Shown here in pieces: positions 55,545-64,000 of a stretch of 64,000 nt of DNA; position 1 is the first letter of the stretch; each line of letters starts with the position of its first letter. Source of the DNA: Luteimicrobium subarcticum (GTDB lineage Bacteria; Actinomycetota; Actinomycetes; Actinomycetales; Cellulomonadaceae). The notes under the pieces are model-generated. The model made no database searches. It was given only the letters and a program-made list of their open reading frames with translations, and was not told the DNA's origin. The stretch covers positions 186,001 through 250,000 of the forward strand of contig NZ_PGTZ01000009.1 in assembly GCF_002798015.1 (NCBI RefSeq). Reading direction: 5' to 3'. A program made the position numbers and the translations under genes.

Positions 55545-56099
55545 TCAGGCGACAGGTACTGCGCTGCCCGCGACCAGCTTCGAGAACTCCTGGGCGTCGA
55601 GCACGAGGTCCTCGTCCGTCGGGTCGAACATCATGCCGTAGACCGGGTGGACACCCTGGTAGTCGAACTGGCAGAACTGGAGCGTCTGGCTGACCGGGGC
55701 GAGGTACTCCTCGAGGGCCCGCCGGGCGAGACCCTCGGCGGAGTACGTGTCCAGCGTGCTCCCGGCGGACACGGCCAGCCAGGCCGTCTTGCCGCGCAGC
55801 GCCGACGGCGAACCGTCGAAGGTGAACGCGAAGCCGTAGGTCAGCACCGCGTCGAACCACGCCTTGAGCAGCGGGGTCACGTTGTACCAGTACAGAGGGA
55901 ACTGGAGGATCACGGTGTCGTGATCGCGCAGCAGCTGCTGCTCGCGCTCCACGTCGATCCTGAAGTCGGGATAGACCTGGTAGAGGTCGTGGACGGTGAC
56001 GTTGCCGACGCCCTCGATCTCGGCGAGTCGGGAGGCATTGGCGCGCGAGCTCCCGAGGTTCGGGTGCGCGACGACGACGAGGGTGCGATGCGTGGCCAT
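55545..56099 (-). CDS. NAD(P)H-dependent quinone reductase (flavodoxin-like fold)
   Basis: 184 aa of the KefF/MdaB/NQO1 family. VVVAHPNLGSSRAN is the FMN/FAD phosphate loop; ILQFPLYWYNVTPLLKAWFD is the signature around the flavin. It performs two-electron reduction of quinones or nitroaromatics in the cytoplasm. ATG 56099 lacks a strong ribosome site. It is convergent with the Lrp-type regulator, with 7 bases between. Confidence 0.93.
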   Translation of the reverse strand: MATHRTLVVVAHPNLGSSRANASRLAEIEGVGNVTVHDLYQVYPDFRIDVEREQQLLRDHDTVILQFPLYWYNVTPLLKAWFDAVLTYGFAFTFDGSPSALRGKTAWLAVSAGSTLDTYSAEGLARRALEEYLAPVSQTLQFCQFDYQGVHPVYGMMFDPTDEDLVLDAQEFSKLVAGSAVPVA

Positions 56100-56599
56100 G
56101 GCGAGTGTCCATTTCTTGGGTCGAGCGTGATCTCAGGCGCGTCGGTTCCGACGGCGTGTGGAGCTGGTCCGCCGTGGACTCTGACGGGCAACGGGTCGTT
56201 GTCTCGTCGGAGTGCCGGCTCGTTCGTCAGTCAAAGCGCTCGCCGCCGTGACCGGCACCTTTGACGCGACATTGACCGACACCTTCCACGGACCCCTGCC
56301 CTGCTGGCGGATCGTCACATGACGACGTCCGAGTCGCGCAAGCGGTCGCTGGCCGGTCGCGGACGGGTGGCACACGGTCGTCGAAGCGTCGTTCCGGTGC
56401 CCGGACCCGGTCGACCTGCGCCGCGGGGAGGGCCTGGGCCCGTCCTCTTCCCGTGACCCCGATGGTGGCGTGACCTGGAAGTGTGCGGGACCGGGCGCGA
56501 CGGCGGGTTAGTCTGCGGGCGGCTCGACCGGCTCCGCTGCACGGCCTTGCTCGACCGGTGCGCCGACGCCCGGTCGTGACCGCGACGAAGGCAAGGCCC
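56100..56599. other. 500-bp divergent spacer
   Basis: No gene supported. It contains an inverted repeat GTCAAAG (56230-56236) / CTTTGAC (56259-56265) with a 22-bp interval, a possible operator, and a TAGTCT near 56508 that might be the -10 of the serine hydrolase gene. Confidence 0.4.
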
Positions 56600-57985
56600 G
56601 TGACCAGCTCGACGACACCCACCGCCCCCCGCAAGCTCACCCGCGCCCGCAAGCTCCTCCTGGCGGCGGCGATCGTCCTCGTCGTCGTGATCGGGGGAGC
56701 GGTCGCGGCCTACTGGTACGAGCGGCCCATGCTCCTGACGGGCACCGGGTATGCCGCGCACAACGCGTGCGCGCTGCACGAGATCGCCGGGCGGGACGAT
56801 GCGTCGGACGACCTGCCGCCGAACCCGCTCGTCCCCGTGCTGCGCAGCGAGATCACCGACGACGGGACGGCCGCGAAGGCCAGCATCCTCGGTGTCCTCG
56901 CGCCGCAGAAGGCGTGGGCCAACCCGGGCTACGGGTGCACCGTCGCGGACAAGCCCCCGACGGGCCTGCCGTCGCCGACCACGGTGTCGGCCGCGAACAA
57001 CCCCTACACGTCCCTCCCGCTCACGACGAGCACGGACGACGCGGTCACCGCGGCGCTCGCGGACGGCTTCGGCGACGACCTGGCCGCGGACGACCGGGCG
57101 GATCTCGGGACCCGCGGTGTCGTCGTCCTCCAGGACGGCAAGCTCGTCGCCGAGCGGTACGCCGACGGGTTCTCGGCGACGACCCCGCAGCTCGGATGGT
57201 CGATGACGAAGAGCGTGACGAACCTGCTGGTGGGCCGCCTCGTCGAGCAGGGCAAGGTCGGCCTGGACGACGACCACCTGCGCCCGGAGTGGACGGACGA
57301 CCGCGCGGACATCACGATCCGCGAGCTGATGCAGATGACGAGCGGCCTGTCGTGGGACGAGACGTACGATCTCGGCACGCCGATCACCCAGATGCTCTAC
57401 GGCGAGCCGGACATGGCCGGCTACGTCGCGTCGCAGAAGCTCGCGCACACCCCGGGCAGCTACCTGCAGTACTCGAGCGGCAGCACGACGCTGCTCTGCT
57501 CGGTCGTCACGCAGGACGACGGGGGAGCGGACGCCCCGCGGCGCGAGGTGTTCGCCCCGCTCGGCCTGTCGAGCGCGACCCTCGAGGTCGACGGGGTCGG
57601 CACGCCCGTCTGCGGCTCGTACATGTGGGCGACGCCGCGGGACTGGGCGACGGTCGGCGAGCTCGCCCTCCAGGACGGCGTCTGGGACGGCACGAAGCTG
57701 CTCCCGACGGGGTGGATGGCGCAGTCCACGCAGGCCGTCGACACCACGGTCGAGGAGGGGTCCGACGGGTACGCGTCCGGGTGGTGGTCCAACACCCGCG
57801 CGGACGGGTCCGTCATCGACGACCGCCTGCCCGCCGACACCTACTACGCGGACGGCCACGACGGGCAGTACGTGATCGTGGTCCCGTCGCAGAAGCTGGT
57901 GGTGGCCCGGCTCGGCTTCACGCCGACCCGGGACGACGACCGCGTCATGACGATGACGTCGGAGCTCGTCGATGCCCTGGGCTGA
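56600..57985 (+). CDS. Membrane-anchored serine hydrolase (beta-lactamase/class C family)
   Basis: About 461 aa. A short Lys/Arg-rich N-terminus and one membrane helix (about 19-40, LLLAAAIVLVVVIGGAVAAYW) anchor an extracellular alpha/beta-hydrolase of the Beta-lactamase (PF00144) fold: SMTK (catalytic Ser about 201), the YSSG tyrosine motif and the HDGQ triad equivalent of KTG. It may be a carboxylesterase, D-amino peptidase or EstB-like enzyme; beta-lactam resistance is not implied. GTG 56600 was chosen (AAGGCAAGG upstream); GTG 56576 is an alternative. Confidence 0.88.
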   Translation: MTSSTTPTAPRKLTRARKLLLAAAIVLVVVIGGAVAAYWYERPMLLTGTGYAAHNACALHEIAGRDDASDDLPPNPLVPVLRSEITDDGTAAKASILGVLAPQKAWANPGYGCTVADKPPTGLPSPTTVSAANNPYTSLPLTTSTDDAVTAALADGFGDDLAADDRADLGTRGVVVLQDGKLVAERYADGFSATTPQLGWSMTKSVTNLLVGRLVEQGKVGLDDDHLRPEWTDDRADITIRELMQMTSGLSWDETYDLGTPITQMLYGEPDMAGYVASQKLAHTPGSYLQYSSGSTTLLCSVVTQDDGGADAPRREVFAPLGLSSATLEVDGVGTPVCGSYMWATPRDWATVGELALQDGVWDGTKLLPTGWMAQSTQAVDTTVEEGSDGYASGWWSNTRADGSVIDDRLPADTYYADGHDGQYVIVVPSQKLVVARLGFTPTRDDDRVMTMTSELVDALG

Positions 57986-58004
57986 CGCCCTGGGCTGACC
58001 TCCG

Positions 58005-59105
58005 TCAGAACGGCGCGCGCTCGTACTGCGGCTGCCACCTCAGGTCGTCGACGGCACCGAGCTCGTGCGCCGCACGCAGCGGCCACATCGGGTCGCGCAG
58101 CGCCTCGCGGCCGAGCATGACAGCGTCGGCGGCACCGTCGCGGAGCGTCTGCTCGGCCTGGACGGGCGACGTGATGAGCCCGACGGCGCTCACCGGGAGC
58201 CCGGAGCCGTCGCGCACCGCGCGCGCCGCCGGCACCTGGTAGCCGGGCCCGACGGGGATGTCCGCGGGCCCGTTGCCGCCGCTCGAGACGTCCACGAGGT
58301 CGACGCCGTGCGCGGCGAGCTCCTTCGCGACCTGGGTGACCTCGTCGACGGTCAGGCCGTCCTCGCGCCAGTCGGTCGCCGACACTCGGACGAGCACCGG
58401 CTTGTCCTCGGGCCAGGCGCGGCGGACCGCGTCGACCACCTCGACGAGCAGGCGCGACCGGTTCTCGAGGGCGCCGCCGTACTCGTCGTCCCGGCGGTTC
58501 GACAGCGGCGACAGGAACTGGTGCAGCAGGTACCCGTGGGCGGCGTGGACCTCGACGACGTCGAACCCGGCGTCGTGCGCGCGTCGTGCGGCGTCCGCGA
58601 ACTGCCCGGGCACCTTCGCGATCTCGTCGAGGGTCATCGCGGACGGTGCCGCGTACCCCGGGAACGCGTCGGCGGACGGTCCCTGGGTGGCCCACCCGCC
58701 GTCCGCGGGCGCGACGGTGCCGCGCTGCTCGGCCCACGGGCGGTAGGTGGACGCCTTGCGACCGGCGTGCGCGAGCTGGACGCCGATGCGCGCCCCGCGT
58801 GCCTGCACGAACGCGACGATCCGCGCCCAGGCGTCCTGCTGCTCGTCGTTCCACAGGCCGGTGTCCTGCGGGGAGATCCGGCCCTCGGGCACGACGGCGG
58901 TGGCCTCCGTGAGGACGAGTCCGAACCCGCCGCTCGCGCGTGCGCCGAGGTGCACGAGGTGCCAGTCGTCCGGGACTCCGTCGACGGCGGAGTACTGGCA
59001 CATGGGGGCGAGCCAGACACGGTTGGGGATCGTGAGGCCGCGCAGCGTCAGCGGCTCGAGCAGAAGGGTCACGTCGGGTGGCAACGGCGTGGGCGCCGGA
59101 CGCAT
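58005..59105 (-). CDS. Old Yellow Enzyme family NADH:flavin oxidoreductase (YqjM-like)
   Basis: 366-aa TIM-barrel flavoenzyme. APMCQYSA has the regulatory Cys of the YqjM (thermophilic-like) group, then QLAHAGRKAS and HAAHGYLLHQFLSP carrying the substrate-binding His pair, and RVSATDW. It reduces alpha,beta-unsaturated carbonyls with NADPH. ATG 59105 lies 13 bases after the preceding flavoprotein stop, so the two likely form an operon. Confidence 0.95.
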   Translation of the reverse strand: MRPAPTPLPPDVTLLLEPLTLRGLTIPNRVWLAPMCQYSAVDGVPDDWHLVHLGARASGGFGLVLTEATAVVPEGRISPQDTGLWNDEQQDAWARIVAFVQARGARIGVQLAHAGRKASTYRPWAEQRGTVAPADGGWATQGPSADAFPGYAAPSAMTLDEIAKVPGQFADAARRAHDAGFDVVEVHAAHGYLLHQFLSPLSNRRDDEYGGALENRSRLLVEVVDAVRRAWPEDKPVLVRVSATDWREDGLTVDEVTQVAKELAAHGVDLVDVSSGGNGPADIPVGPGYQVPAARAVRDGSGLPVSAVGLITSPVQAEQTLRDGAADAVMLGREALRDPMWPLRAAHELGAVDDLRWQPQYERAPF

Positions 59106-59118
59106 TCCGTGGCGGGGG

Positions 59119-60381
59119 CTACCGGGCGTCGAGCCAGGCCAGCACCCCGTGCGCCGCGACCACGCCCGTGCTGAACGACGCCTGCAGCAGGTAGCCGCCG
59201 GTCGGCGCCTCCCAGTCGAGCATCTCGCCGGCGACGAACGTGCCCGGGATCCGGCGCAGCATGAGGGTGGCGTCGACCTCCGACCAGGCGACGCCGCCGG
59301 CGGTGGAGATGGCGCGTGCGATGGGCATGGTGCCGCTGACCGGGACGGGCACCGCGCTGACGAGCTCGGCCATGGCCCCGGGCTCGGTCGGGAGAGGGCC
59401 CGCCTCGCGCAGCAGTGCGATCGACACCGGGTCGATGCCGACCGAGCGGCGCAGCCAGCTGGACGCGGAGTCCTTCGGGCGTCGACGTCGCAACCGGTCG
59501 GTGAGCTGGTCGACGGTCAGGTCGGGCCGCAGGTCGACGTCAAGGATGCAGCCCCCGGCGGTGAGGGCGTCGTGGACCGCCGACCCGAGCGCGTACACCG
59601 GTCCGCCCTCGATCCCGGCCGTCGTGATCATCGCGTCGCCCCGGACGGGAGCGCCGCGGACAGCGTCGCCGCGCCCTGCTCCACCTTCGCTGCCCGGGGT
59701 CGGTCGGACCCGGAGCGACACGTTCTTCAGGGGCGTCCCGGCGAACCGGTCGGCGAAGACCTCGCTCCATGGCACACGGAGGCCGACGTTCGTCGGACGC
59801 AGCGACGTGACGGCCACGCCGCGGGCGGTGAATGGCGAGACCCACCCGCCGTCGGCACCGAGCTGCGGCCACGAGGCGCCGCCGAGGGCGAACACCACGG
59901 CGTCCGAGGCGACCGTGCTCGTCACCCCGGCGTCGTCGACGACGAGCAGCGCGCCGTCGTCCGACCAACCGGTCCACCGGTGCCGCCGCTCGATCCGCAC
60001 CCCGAGGTCGCTCAGCCGGGCCAGCCACGCCCGGACCAGCGGGTTCGCCCGGAACGACTGCGGGAACACGCGTCCGCTGGTCCCGACGAACGTCGGCTCG
60101 CCCAGCCCGTCGCACCACGCGCGCAGGTCGTCGGGCCCGAACACGTCGAGCATCGGTGCGAGGACCTCGGCCGAGGCGCCGTAGCGGCGCAGGAAGGGAG
60201 TCCGGTCCTCGGAGTGCGTGATGTTCAGGCCGCCGTGCCCCGCCAGGAGGAACCGGCGGGGGACAGACGGCATGCGGTCGTAGACCGTGACGGTGATGCC
60301 CGCGCGGGCGAGCACCTCGGCGGCGATCAGGCCCGCGGGCCCGCCGCCCACGACGGTCGCGGTGCTGGTCGGCCTGCTCAT
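59119..60381 (-). CDS. NAD(P)/FAD-dependent oxidoreductase (BaiN/TIGR03862-like flavoprotein)
   Basis: About 420 aa of the HI0933/YhiN family: FAD motif ATVVGGGPAGLIAAEVLARAG, then LLAGHGGLNITHSED and the C-terminal FAD block TAGGVAWSEVDATL and GTFVAGEMLDWEAPTGGYLLQ. The substrate is unknown. An Arg/Gly-rich insert (GSEGGAGRGDAVRGAPVRGD) lies around residues 250-270. ATG 60381 gives the normal start spacing to the FAD motif; ATG 60411 is an alternative. It precedes the Old Yellow Enzyme gene. Confidence 0.9.
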   Translation of the reverse strand: MSRPTSTATVVGGGPAGLIAAEVLARAGITVTVYDRMPSVPRRFLLAGHGGLNITHSEDRTPFLRRYGASAEVLAPMLDVFGPDDLRAWCDGLGEPTFVGTSGRVFPQSFRANPLVRAWLARLSDLGVRIERRHRWTGWSDDGALLVVDDAGVTSTVASDAVVFALGGASWPQLGADGGWVSPFTARGVAVTSLRPTNVGLRVPWSEVFADRFAGTPLKNVSLRVRPTPGSEGGAGRGDAVRGAPVRGDAMITTAGIEGGPVYALGSAVHDALTAGGCILDVDLRPDLTVDQLTDRLRRRRPKDSASSWLRRSVGIDPVSIALLREAGPLPTEPGAMAELVSAVPVPVSGTMPIARAISTAGGVAWSEVDATLMLRRIPGTFVAGEMLDWEAPTGGYLLQASFSTGVVAAHGVLAWLDAR

Positions 60382-60463
60382 CGGACCCGGTCCCGGCGCG
60401 TATCGAGCCATGGCAGCATCCGACGAACCCTACCGGCGCGGCTCGCGGCTCCCCGTGGCGACG

Positions 60464-62206
60464 TCACCCGGGAGCCCCAGGGGACCCGGGCGACCCGGGC
60501 GGTTCAGGCGAGCCAGAAGTTCCGGGGGTGCCGGTGAGGTGGGCGACCGCCTCGTCCATGCTCTCGAACACGAGCTCGTCGCTCAGCCCCAGGTCGGCGG
60601 CGCCGCCGTGCGAGAACACCGCGCGCGCGACGACGACCCGCACCCCCCGTCGTGCGAGCTCGGCGATCGCGGTCCGGGCGGCGGCCGCGCCGGTGAAGTC
60701 GATGCTGGTGATGGCTTCCGCGTCGATGACGACGCCGTGCACGCCCGGCCGGTCGCCGGCGGCGAGGAGGGTGTGCCGGAACGCTGCGGCGTTGGCGAAG
60801 TAGACGGGCGCGGACAGCGCGAGGACGACGACACCGTCGACCTGGTGGACGTCGTCCCGGTCGGGGGAGGCGGGCACCCAGATCGGGGTGTCGCCGAGGC
60901 GACCCATGACGAGCGTGCGGGCGCGCACGCTGTTCCAGCTCTGCTCGAACACCGCGAGCACCACGGCGACGAGGACGCCGACCGCCACCCCGACGAACGC
61001 GACGACGACGAGCGTGAACAGCGCCAGCCCGAGCTCTCGGCGGCTGAACCGTCCGATGGCGCGCAGGTCCTGGATGCGGACGATGCGCGTCCCGACGTAC
61101 GCGAGGACGGCCGCGAGCGTCGCGGACGGCAGGTCGGTGAGAAGCCCGGTGGCGAACAGCAGGATGAGGACGACCACGCCGACGCTGACGAGGGACACGA
61201 GCTGGGTGCGTCCGCCGGACTCGGCGACGAGCGCGGTGCGCGGCGGGCTCGTGTTCACCGGGAACGCGCCGACTGCCGACGACGCGAGCGATCCCGCACC
61301 GACTGCCATGAAGTCACGGTTCAGGTCGACCTCGTACCCGCCGAGCGCGGCGAACGACCGCGACGCGGCCGCCGTCTGGATGACGCAGACGAAGGCGACC
61401 GTGACCGCGGACGTCAGCACGTCGCGCGCCGCGGAGAACGACAGGGGCGGCAGGTCGAGCGCCGGGAGGCCCGCCGGGACCTTGCCGAGGACGTCCACGT
61501 CGAGCCCGAGGACCGCGACCGCAGCGATGGACAGGACGAGGGCGACGAACACCCCGGGGAAGCGGGGGCCGAAGCGCGAGCACGCGACGATCACGACGAT
61601 CGACGCGGCCGCGACGGCCGCGGCGGTCCAGCTCGCGTCACCGAGGTGGCGGCCGACGTCGACGAGCTGCTCGACGGGTCCGCCGGACGCCTTCGGCAGG
61701 TCCAGCATCCCCGGGACCTGTCCGACGACGATGGTGATTCCGATGCCGGCGAGGAACCCCGTCATCACGGGCGTGGACAGGAAGTCCGCGACCCAGCTCA
61801 CGCGGGCCAGGCCGACGAGCACGAGCAGCACGCCCACGACGAACGACAGGACCACGACGAGCCCGCGGTACTCGTCCGAGCCGAACGTCGCGATCGCGCC
61901 GATCTGCGCGGCGAACGTCCCCGTGATGACGGAGTCCGCGCCCACGGAGAGCTGACGGCTCGACCCGAACAGCGCGATCGCCAGGCCGCCCATGAGGATG
62001 ACGTACAGCCCGAACTGGACGGGGAAGCCGGCGAGGGTCGCCGTCGCCATCTGCTCCGGGACGGCGATCGCCGTGAGGGTCAGCGCCGCGAACAGGTCCG
62101 GTCGCAGCCAGTCACGCCGGTAGCCCTGCAGGGTGCGCAGGAGCGGCCAGCGCCTCGCCGTCGCGCGCCCGGCCGAGCGCCCCGCCGGGTCGGCGTCGTC
62201 CTGCAC
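60464..62206 (-). CDS. SulP family anion permease with STAS domain
   Basis: 580-aa transporter: about 12-14 hydrophobic segments starting LRPDLFAALTLTAIAVPEQMA (SulP signature), and a C-terminal STAS domain (VVIDAEAITSIDFTGAAAAR) about residues 450-550. It may carry sulfate, bicarbonate or dicarboxylates. The extreme C-terminus is collagen-like (GTSGSPEPPGSPGSPGAPG), which is unusual and may be variable. GTG 62206 is preceded by GAGGGG. No carbonic anhydrase is adjacent. Confidence 0.94.
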   Translation of the reverse strand: MQDDADPAGRSAGRATARRWPLLRTLQGYRRDWLRPDLFAALTLTAIAVPEQMATATLAGFPVQFGLYVILMGGLAIALFGSSRQLSVGADSVITGTFAAQIGAIATFGSDEYRGLVVVLSFVVGVLLVLVGLARVSWVADFLSTPVMTGFLAGIGITIVVGQVPGMLDLPKASGGPVEQLVDVGRHLGDASWTAAAVAAASIVVIVACSRFGPRFPGVFVALVLSIAAVAVLGLDVDVLGKVPAGLPALDLPPLSFSAARDVLTSAVTVAFVCVIQTAAASRSFAALGGYEVDLNRDFMAVGAGSLASSAVGAFPVNTSPPRTALVAESGGRTQLVSLVSVGVVVLILLFATGLLTDLPSATLAAVLAYVGTRIVRIQDLRAIGRFSRRELGLALFTLVVVAFVGVAVGVLVAVVLAVFEQSWNSVRARTLVMGRLGDTPIWVPASPDRDDVHQVDGVVVLALSAPVYFANAAAFRHTLLAAGDRPGVHGVVIDAEAITSIDFTGAAAARTAIAELARRGVRVVVARAVFSHGGAADLGLSDELVFESMDEAVAHLTGTPGTSGSPEPPGSPGSPGAPG

Positions 62207-62312
62207 GATCGCTGCCCCTCGTCGGCCGACGGCGCCGGTCGGTCGCCCCTCCCATCGTGCCGGTCCGGCCGCGGGTCGGCGCGGCCGGTCGCGCGGAGGG
62301 TCGTGTGGCGGG

Positions 62313-62678
62313 TCAGGCGGGAGTCGGCTGCGTGAGGTTCACGGGGTTGCCGTCCGGGTCGAGGACGTGGGCGACCCGCTGACCCCACGGCATGTCCTGG
62401 CCGCCGCGGCTCACGGTGCCGCCCAGCGCCTCGACGCGGGCGACGGTCCCGTCGACGTCGTCGACCTCGATGCTGAGGACGACCCGCGGTGCCGTGCCGA
62501 CGTCCAGGTCGGGTCGGTGGACCAGCCCGAGGTCGGTGTCGCCGAGTCGCAGGCCGAGGTAGAAGGCGCGGCCGCGCGCCGGTCGCCGGAACGTCGGCAC
62601 GGCGCCGACGAGCTGCGTGTAGAAGTCGAGCAGGACGGCGGGGTCGGGGCTCAGGACGACGGGCTGGACGGTGGACAT
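62313..62678 (-). CDS. VOC family (glyoxalase/bleomycin-resistance-like) protein
   Basis: 121 aa with two beta-alpha-beta-beta-beta modules (VVLSPDPAVLLDFYTQLVG, then VLSIEVDDVDGTVARVEALG and DPDGNPVNLTQP). Metal ligands are uncertain. GAGGAG lies just upstream of ATG 62678. The longer frame upstream translates the 21-bp tandem repeat and is not conserved. Confidence 0.88.
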   Translation of the reverse strand: MSTVQPVVLSPDPAVLLDFYTQLVGAVPTFRRPARGRAFYLGLRLGDTDLGLVHRPDLDVGTAPRVVLSIEVDDVDGTVARVEALGGTVSRGGQDMPWGQRVAHVLDPDGNPVNLTQPTPA

Positions 62679-62717
62679 GCGCGCTCCTCGTGGTCGGTGG
62701 TGCTGCACGGCAGACCG

Positions 62718-62768
62718 GGCGGCGACGCGCGTCTCATCGGCGGCGACGCGCGTCTCATCGGCGGCGAC
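62718..62768. repeat. 21-bp tandem repeat, 2.4 copies
   Basis: GGCGGCGACGCGCGTCTCAT plus C, repeated exactly twice and followed by a partial GGCGGCGAC. It lies in the divergent spacer between the VOC and RidA genes. Confidence 0.9.
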
Positions 62769-62820
62769 CCGACACGGTAATCGCCTCGCGCACCAGGGCG
62801 CGCCCGGTGAGGATGTCGCC

Positions 62821-63228
62821 ATGCCGAGCTCGATCCAGCTGATCCGTGCCTCCACGCTCTCCGACGTCGCCCAGTACGCGTACGCGGCCACCGCCCCGAA
62901 GGAGGCTCGGCTCATCTTCCTGGCGGGTGCCTGCCCGCTCCTGGACGACGGGTCGACGGCCGCCGTGGGCGACTACGTGGGACAGGCGCTGCGATGCGTC
63001 GAGACGATGCGAGGCGCGCTCGCGGCGGCCGGGGTCACGATCGGCGACGTGATCAGCACGCGGGTGCTCGTCGCCTCGTCCGAGCGGTCGGACCTCGCCA
63101 CCGTCTGGGACGTCGTGCGCGACGCCTTCGGCGAGCACGACGTCCCGAGCACCCTGTTCGGCGTCACCGTGCTCGGGTACCCGGACCAGCTCGTCGAGAT
63201 CGAGGCCGTCGCGGCCGTCGTCGACTGA
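62821..63228 (+). CDS. RidA/YjgF family protein
   Basis: 135 aa with the family pattern LIFLAGACPLLDDGST, AVGDYVGQALRCVETM and an intact C-terminal VLGYPDQLVEIEAVA. RidA proteins hydrolyse reactive enamine/imine intermediates of PLP enzymes; the catalytic Arg of the canonical motif (IRVTV or similar) is not evident, so it may be a non-archetypal subgroup. ATG 62821 has GTGAGGATG upstream. Confidence 0.88.
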   Translation: MPSSIQLIRASTLSDVAQYAYAATAPKEARLIFLAGACPLLDDGSTAAVGDYVGQALRCVETMRGALAAAGVTIGDVISTRVLVASSERSDLATVWDVVRDAFGEHDVPSTLFGVTVLGYPDQLVEIEAVAAVVD

Positions 63229-63235
63229 CAGAGGG

Positions 63236-63895
63236 TCATGAGCTCGCGTCCGGCCGCGCGATGACGACGTGGGTCACGCCGCTCTCGGCGACCTCGGTGG
63301 TCACGGTGTGGCTGGTCAGGAGACCGCGGACGTCGTCCCACAGCGGGTCGCCGGAGCCGAGCACGACGGGCGCGACCAGCAGGTGCAGCTCGTCGACCAG
63401 TCCGGCGCGCAGGAAGGCGCGGGCGGTGCGGCCGCCGCCGCCGACACGGACGTCGCGCCCGGCGGCCGCTGCGGTGGCCTCGGCCAGCACGTCGTCGATC
63501 GCGCCGCTGCGGAAGTGGAACGTCGTCCCGCCCTCCATCGGGATCGGCGCGCGCGGCGCCGTGTGCGTGAGCACGTAGACGGGGGTGCCGAACGGCGGAC
63601 GATCGCCCCACCAGCCCTTCCAGTCGGGGTCGTCGGGAAAGGTGTGCAGGCCGAACATCGACGCGCCCATGATCTCGGCCCCCACGCCCTCGAAGAAGGC
63701 TGCGGCGTACCGGTCGTCGACGCCGGTGGTGCCGGTGCCGGAGGTGTCGCCGAAGACTCGCTCGTGGAACGTGCGCGTGGCCGTGTACGCGGCGGTGAGG
63801 CGCCCCCACCCGTCGCCCATCGGGTCCTTCTCGGTGGGGTTCGCGGGGGTGAGGCCGTCCAGCGAGACGAACAGGTCCATGCGCACGCGGGTCAT
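63236..63895 (-). CDS. Dihydrofolate reductase family protein (RibD C-terminal-like)
   Basis: 219 aa with VRMDLFVSLDGL at the N-terminus, IMGASMFGLHTF, VYVLTHTAPRAPIP and VGGGGRTARAFLRAGLVDELHL, the RibD_C/DHFR-like pattern with NADPH-binding GGG. These stand-alone proteins are putative reductases of unknown substrate. GAAGGAG is well spaced before ATG 63895, so the upstream 18 in-frame residues were dropped. It is convergent with ridA, with 7 bases between. Confidence 0.9.
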   Translation of the reverse strand: MTRVRMDLFVSLDGLTPANPTEKDPMGDGWGRLTAAYTATRTFHERVFGDTSGTGTTGVDDRYAAAFFEGVGAEIMGASMFGLHTFPDDPDWKGWWGDRPPFGTPVYVLTHTAPRAPIPMEGGTTFHFRSGAIDDVLAEATAAAAGRDVRVGGGGRTARAFLRAGLVDELHLLVAPVVLGSGDPLWDDVRGLLTSHTVTTEVAESGVTHVVIARPDASS

Positions 63896-64000
63896 GACGG
63901 GGCTCCTTCGGCGGGTGTCGAGCAGGACGTTAGTCCGCGGAGCCGACAACCGCCCGGCGCGCCGAACCCGGCGCTCCGGCGTAGCGTCCCGACCACCGGC

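Noticed and set aside
56600-57985. True beta-lactamase conferring resistance
   Set aside because: Only the generic SxxK/Tyr/HxG serine-hydrolase fold is visible; family members are mostly esterases or peptidases.

Overview
This window is the chromosome replication origin region of a high-GC actinobacterium. Gene content and order match the Mycobacterium/Micrococcales origin layout: DUF881-crgA-rhomboid-ppiA, gyrB-gyrA-DUF3566, tRNA-Ile/DLW-39/tRNA-Ala, recF-dnaN-dnaA, rpmH-rnpA-yidD-yidC-jag-rsmG-parA-parB, trxA-trxB-murJ-DUF6049-NUDIX-cca, and ino1-padR-PBP-rpsF-ssb-rpsR-rplI-dnaB. Very GC-rich third positions, frequent GTG/TTG starts, leaderless TANNNT promoters and a DLW-39 protein point to Actinomycetota, probably Micrococcales and plausibly Cellulomonas-like. 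The genus is an inference.

Layout. 1-4 kb: cell-division and envelope genes (DUF881, crgA, rhomboid protease), a cyclophilin, a coiled-coil membrane-anchored protein, and two tRNAs flanking DLW-39. 4-13 kb, minus strand: dnaN, recF, DUF721, gyrB, gyrA, DUF3566. 12.9-15.6 kb: oriC with DnaA boxes on both sides of dnaA. 15.6-23.4 kb, plus strand: rpmH to parB, with six perfect parS sites, three intergenic and three inside parA. 23.4-34.3 kb, minus strand: Ddl-like ligase, aminotransferase, thioredoxin system, a detached MurJ-associated pseudokinase, murJ, DUF6049 and NUDIX. Then come the CCA enzyme, a PiT phosphate-transport cluster, an MFS transporter, ino1 with its PadR regulator, a class A PBP, and the ribosomal/ssb cluster. 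A MATE pump lies divergent from dnaB, whose Walker A is interrupted by a class-3-type intein. The dnaB leader carries a DnaA-box cluster.

50.2-52.7 kb is the only clear genome-decay zone: a frameshifted Mrr-like nuclease, a lipoprotein plus an inverted truncated paralogue, and IS3- and IS110-family remnants abutting an APC permease. 52.7-64 kb is accessory metabolism: a 27-aa small protein, a double-unit Lrp regulator, quinone reductase, serine hydrolase, Old Yellow Enzyme, flavoprotein, SulP transporter, VOC, RidA and DHFR-like proteins.

I found no CRISPR array, defence island, prophage, biosynthetic cluster or rRNA operon. Nothing here is convincingly a wholly new system. The most informative observations are the parS sites written into an oversized ParA tail, the WCT-type DnaB intein, the PadR operator overlapping its promoter, the duplicated ino1 terminator, and two genes that lack a normal start codon.
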